Shown here piece by piece: positions 61,591-64,000 of a DNA stretch of 64,000 bases. The notes below the pieces were generated by a model, which worked only from the letters and a program-made list of their open reading frames with translations, had not been told where the DNA came from and made no database searches. Made by a program: the position numbers and the translations under genes. Position 1 is the first letter of the stretch, and the number at the start of each line of letters is the position of its first letter. Source of the stretch: Watersipora subatra (Eukaryota; Bryozoa; Gymnolaemata; Cheilostomatida; Watersiporidae); contig NW_027045308.1 in NCBI RefSeq assembly GCF_963576615.1, forward strand, positions 1 to 64,000, in the 5' to 3' direction.

Positions 61591-64000
61591 TATTCGTTAT
61601 TTAGGTACAATTGACCAACTATTACAAGTGCACACAATATCATAAATTCTCTCAATGCTAGTCTAATAGGGAGTCTGTACTTTTCACCATCAACTATTTA
61701 GAGGGCAATATGGGCAAAAGGGAATGTTTGGTATTTTAATCAGCAAGTTTGTAACCATTAGTTTAACAAATTAGTAGAAATATTATTGTGAAAGGATATC
61801 CCATATTGGTTGTAAAAAAATTATCGCAGGTGTCTATGATATTTTTACCATTGATTTTTCTATATCACAGTCATGATTATTCCTAATACCATTGCTGCAA
61901 GATGTTCCAAATTTAACGCCAAAATACCAACCCTAATGAATATACTTCTTAAGCAGTTTCCTGAGCACATTGACCAATTATAACAAAAGAACACAGTCAG
62001 TCATAGACAATGTCAACACCATTGCAACAATATGTCCCCGATTTGATGGTAAAATTATTCTCACAGGTGTGCATGATATTTTAAAATTGATTTGGGGACA
62101 TTGATTGATTATCTTATTTGATATCACGGTCATGAATATTCCTAATACCATTGCTGCTAGATGTTCCAAATTTAATGTCAAAATACCAACCCCAATAAAT
62201 GTGCTTCTTAAGCAGTTTCCTGAGCACATTGACTAATTATAACAAAATAACACAGTCAGTCATAGAATATGTCAACACCATTGCAACAATATGTCCCCGA
62301 TTTGATGGTAAAATTATTCTCACAGGTGTGTATGATATTTTAACCATTAATTTGGGGACATAAAACAGTTATTATGTGTGAACTCACAGTCATGAACAAT
62401 CTAAAAACCGTTGCTGTTAGATGGCCGTTATTTGACAGCCAAATATCTCAGACATTTTTACGCTATTTTAAACATTTGCATGGTTGCATTAATCAATTAT
62501 GATAAAAGAATTGCAGTTTTGAGCCATGTAAATTCATCATGCCAAGATGTCTCAATTTGATCACAGAACTATTATCACATGTGCATATGACTTTACAAAT
62601 TTTTGTAAGTTCACTTACAGTCACTAATCATTTCAAAGCACCTGGGCTGCGGTAAAATCTTTCTAATTTAATGGCACAGATATCACAGCAAGTTTTTGTT
62701 TTATTTGAACCATTAGCTTGAAAAAAAAAGATCTATAATTGTAAGTGCACACTTATTCGTCAACCACCTTAAAGCGAATGTGTGAGAAGATTTCACCAAT
62801 TTCGTGGCAAAACTATTATTGCAACTGTGAATGATATTGCTTCTATTAGTTTGAAACATTGACCAATTATTACCAATCTACACATAGTGATCAAGCATCT
62901 CATAGCTATTGTGACAAGATGTCCCCAAATAGATGCTAAAATACCATCACCAGTGTTTATAATTATGTAACTATTCTGGGAAGTTGACCAAATGATGCAA
63001 CTCTGCTCACTGTCATACAGCAGCTCAAAGTATCTGTAATAAAATGTCCCTAATGCTCGCTCCATTATCTCCACAAAGCATGTATGATATTTTAACCATT
63101 TGCTCGGGGATATTGAGCAATTATTACAAAAGGAGTTTGAGTGATATAGCATCTCAACGCCATTGTGATATGTTGTTGCTAATTTGAGGGTTCAGATATA
63201 ACCACGAGTTTGCATGATCTTTTAACCATTGGTTTGAAATAATTGTCAAAATTTACTGGTGCATACATAGTATTAATTCATATCAAGGATGTTATAAAAA
63301 GTTTCCTTCAGTTTGTTGTTACATTTGATGACAAAGAATAAAATACATTGTATCTCTGTATCACTGTATCTCTAATTTGGAAAGACGAATACCCCAACAA
63401 ATACTTATTATATTACAACTATTAGTTTGGAACATTACACAATAATTATCACCGAATTAACCCAGTAATTTTTACACCAATTTCAAAACATTTGTAATAA
63501 GATGTTCCCAAATTGATGGTAAAAATATCAGTGCATGAACATTTGCTTGTATGGCCATTGATTTGCAAACATAAAGCAAATATAATAACTGTACATACAG
63601 TCATAAAATTTCTCAATGCTATTTCAATAACTACGAATATTATCAAAACCGTTCATTAAAATACAACCATTACTTTTAGAATATTAATGAATTAATTAAG
63701 TATACTTCCATCCATAAAAAATTCATTGAACATTGAAAAATCGGAGGTGTGTTTGTTATTTCAACGATTAATTTTGCAAACACTAGTTTAACCAACTAAT
63801 AGAAATAGCATTGTGATAATATATCCTCATTTCAGTTTCGGAATTATTATCATGGGTGTGTATGAAATTTAACCTATTAGTTTGGGGTTTTTACCAATTC
63901 TTGTACAAAAATTATTAGGTGTATTAAAATATATTTATTTTCTTTCAAATATTAGCATGATAAAAACTATTGAGCCTATAATTGGCACACATACTCAGGA
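61590..64000. repeat. Degenerate tandem array, about 128-bp monomer, 260-bp dimer
   Basis: Recurring segments in fixed order, roughly every 128 bp, are TTGACCAATTATTAC-like, ACACAGTCATAGAA-like, CACCATTGCAACAA-like, GATGTCCCAAATTTGATGG-like, AAAATATTATCACA-like and TGATATTTTAACCATT-like. Core positions include about 61901, 62031, 62160, 62290, 62420, 62553, 62662, 62788, 62920, 63043, 63171 and 63501. Units at 61928-62070 and 62188-62330 are nearly identical at a 260-bp offset, showing a younger dimeric layer. The array runs off the window end. Minus-strand frames (61978-62229, 62793-63152, 63449-63646) arise from the repeat. Confidence 0.8.

Overview
The window is strongly AT-rich animal nuclear DNA. 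Introns obey GT-AG, a polyadenylation signal is visible, there is a metazoan-type Ty3/Gypsy LTR retrotransposon, several miniature inverted-repeat elements, and secreted multi-domain lectin genes (PAN/apple-like plus F-type lectin, and fibrinogen-related). This points to an aquatic invertebrate, probably a lophotrochozoan such as a bryozoan or mollusc. The phylum is inference and could not be checked here.

Layout. From 1 to 6.4 kb there is mostly gene-free DNA holding two copies of a TTAA-flanked element (213-898, 3150-3834) and a very regular 30-bp minisatellite (1501-2070). From 6.4 to 34.9 kb lies an array of one lectin gene in different states of preservation: a nearly complete but broken copy (8378-10607), a remnant with only exon 4 (about 11640-13118), one copy that looks intact with four exons (24679-27658, 250 aa), and at least four heavily decayed copies (28.9-34.9 kb). 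A fifth decayed copy lies at 41.8-42.5 kb. A block of about 5 kb (6.4-11.4 kb) is clearly duplicated at 23.3-28.6 kb, carrying promoter, gene and 3' flank. Transposable elements sit in the gaps (11904-12555, 17333-17969, 18111-18942, 31542-31944) and in the upstream region of the first copy (about 7281-8170).

At 36181-41266 sits a complete-length Ty3/Gypsy element with two LTRs and a 5-bp ATAGT target duplication. It encodes gag, protease, reverse transcriptase, RNase H and integrase, but is broken by several stops and frameshifts. No envelope gene is seen. Downstream are two exons of a fibrinogen-related domain (43790-45200), with two adjacent stops where the domain normally has two tryptophans. 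A diverged segmental duplication follows (46.2-50.1 kb against 50.9-53.3 kb).

The only other likely gene is the 5' end of an unrecognised protein-coding gene at 55530-56116 (two exons). It has an unusually GC-rich first intron, and the rest of the gene is not visible. The last 2.4 kb (from about 61.6 kb) is a degenerate tandem repeat of roughly 128 bp with a 260-bp dimeric layer. No rRNA, convincing tRNA, CRISPR or operon was found. The main biological story is birth-and-death evolution of a small secreted lectin family, with one apparently functional member among relics.
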